A stretch of DNA of 64,000 bases from Rotaria socialis (lineage: Eukaryota > Rotifera > Eurotatoria > Philodinida > Philodinidae), in the NCBI GenBank assembly GCA_905331475.1, contig CAJNYU010001910.1, positions 183,149-247,148 on the forward strand. Reading direction: 5' to 3'. The translations under genes and the position numbers were made by a program. The notes under the pieces were generated by a model that did no database searches, was not told the origin of the DNA, and worked only from the letters and a program-made list of their open reading frames with translations. Positions 62,161 through 64,000 of this stretch are shown in pieces; position 1 is the stretch's first letter; each line of letters starts with the position of its first letter.

Positions 62161-64000
62161 AGATTTAGCTGTCTTTATATATAGATATAGATATTTGACT
62201 ACTAGTCGTATATAATATACATGCATGGTTTCTTTTTTGTTCTTCTGTTTTTCTTTTTGGGATTTGTTTGCAAAAGAAATATATAAATTCCTAATCAGTT
62301 CTCAAAATTTATTTGAATAAAAACTTATAAATGAATATCAATAAATAAAATGGAGATACGTTTTTTTGTATCTGCTTTGATACATATTTATTCAACATAA
62401 TTTTCACTCAATTCTTCAATAATGTAATAAGAAATCAGTTAATACATTATAACGAAACAATATTGATGTACGTTCTTTTATTGTATATCAATAACATCTG
62501 TTGCAGTTATCACGCGTTTTCTTTTTATATTGTGTTTTTAGAAAAATATTTCAAACAGCACAAACTTAGTAGGATTCTATTTAAAAATTTTAAGCAACTT
62601 TTTGTTATTAATACTAAATCACTGTTAGAATAATTTATTCGCTATTTTAAAGGTTATCTATTTCCTGAAAGGAACTAATTTAATTATAAGGAAAAAAATT
62701 GTATCGGTACAATAATAACATAGATAACAAAGTTTATACTTTCAAAAAGTAACGATTAAAAATAGTTCGCTAGTTAGATAATAGAATAGTCAGGATTACA
62801 TGAACGTTCTGACTACGTTCCAATTAAAATAAACAGCAAACAATTATATTACCAAATTTTCGAGAACAAGTTTTCGTAATAAACTTCTTTTGGCTCAAAT
62901 AAACTTATTAAGTCAGACGTTATGAAGTCGCTTTCATGGATTCCTTATGTTTTAGATATTATTTCATCAGTAATTAAGCAAGAGTAACTAATGATTAATG
63001 GTATTGAGAACTGAATTCAAACTTCATGCATGCCACAGTGGAGTCAACTGTTGCAATATTTTATTTTATTTAACTAACTACGAATGTATTCCTGTACAAT
63101 AATGTTTCTGGAAAAATAGCCCAGTCTTTGAATTAAAACTAGTTTTGCAATGAATATATTCCATGGAATTCTTTTTATTTCAAACATATACGTAATTCTC
63201 TCGCACATCTCGAATGCAAGCTTTTGACTAAGTCAGTATGGGGAAGACTATACTCGTGTAGAATACGAGCACTGTGCATGAAAGGATAAATTAAAATTAA
63301 CATGGATAATACAAAAAATTGATGCATCAGTTTCATATTATTCAATGTAGATTTGAGCTATATTCTCTTTCGATTAGAATTAGCGGTATCATAGCTAATA
63401 AAAGGTTTAAATGAGTATTTTCAAACGTCTAATCATGTCATTATAATTCAATCTGAATCTAAATCGAAGGATATATGATTAGAGAAAAGTTTTCAAGTAG
63501 AATCGGATTGAATTACTGGCCTTTATCATGTGATTAAATTTTACACTGCTGATGTAATCAATGAAGTCTAAAAATAATTTGTTAAATAATAACTTTGATC
63601 AAAGTATTTTCTTTCCATCTTACTATCATTGATATGGGGAATTGACTTAGTTTCAAACGAAAACATTAAATTTACAGATCGGTTCTATTTATAAATTATA
63701 TAAAGACCTATTTGTTTAGTTTTTTTTTCTAAAAATGTTCATATTTTACGGTAATTCAAATTTGATACTTTTGAATATTTTAATGGAATTTAAACGACAA
63801 TAAAAAGTAGCAGATCTACAGCTAGTCTATTCGAAAATAAAGTAAATAGATTTTTATTGAATATGTATTAGGTTCGTTTGTGTTAAAATGTAGATTTTAA
63901 GTGCAGCGAAATATGTGATGTTTGATTTAATAGCTTCTCTTTTTTAATAATGATATTTCGACAAATTCATTCAACGAATGTCATCTTCAGATTATCATCG
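62161..64000. other. Non-coding 3' flank of the Hox gene
   Basis: About 1.8 kb, very AT-rich, with the Hox poly(A) signal at 62316-62321 and no other gene, RNA or repeat that I can support. Confidence 0.55.

Overview
The window is AT-rich DNA from an animal (metazoan) nuclear genome. It carries spliced genes with GT-AG introns, many only about 50-70 bases long, and typical animal regulators: Alx and Hox homeobox genes, a MyoD-type bHLH, Nanos and a protocadherin. There are no bacterial operons, CRISPR arrays or phage genes. Short introns, dense packing, Asn/Gln-rich runs and repeated splice-acceptor-like sites just before start codons fit a compact spiralian or gnathiferan genome. A bdelloid rotifer is my best guess, but that is inference.

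I rebuilt sixteen protein-coding genes by joining exons with phase-consistent splice sites. Left part (1-18.5 kb): Alx (-), ANAPC4 (-), nanos (+), cytochrome b561 (+) and a MyoD-family factor (+). Middle (18.5-37 kb): a 407-base assembly gap, a six-repeat protocadherin (+), a large gene-poor stretch with a MITE-like element, LRRC58 (+) and a YTHDF m6A reader (-). Right part (37-64 kb): SCYL2 (+), an unknown Pro/Gln-rich repeat protein (+), a membrane protein with two MRH-like modules (+), BCAP31 (-), CDC123 (+), a class I methyltransferase (+), TRMT13 (+) and a Hox gene (+).

The genes do not form one pathway. Three divergent pairs (ANAPC4/nanos, YTHDF/SCYL2, BCAP31/CDC123) share 630-805 base upstream regions. 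CDC123, the methyltransferase and TRMT13 lie head to tail, the last two only 38 bases apart in an operon-like layout. Developmental regulators (Alx, Nanos, MyoD, protocadherin, Hox) are interspersed with housekeeping genes and flanked by the longest non-coding stretches.

The most unusual item is the Hox gene. Three introns cut its homeobox, and one exon is only 17 nt long, coding I-W-F-Q-N plus two bases of the next Arg in the DNA-recognition helix. Other items worth checking are the operon-like pair, the acceptor-like sites before start codons (possible spliced-leader addition), the tandem-repeat protein at 44.3-44.6 kb, a G-quadruplex motif at 2.03 kb and a GC-richer island at 47.4-48.0 kb.
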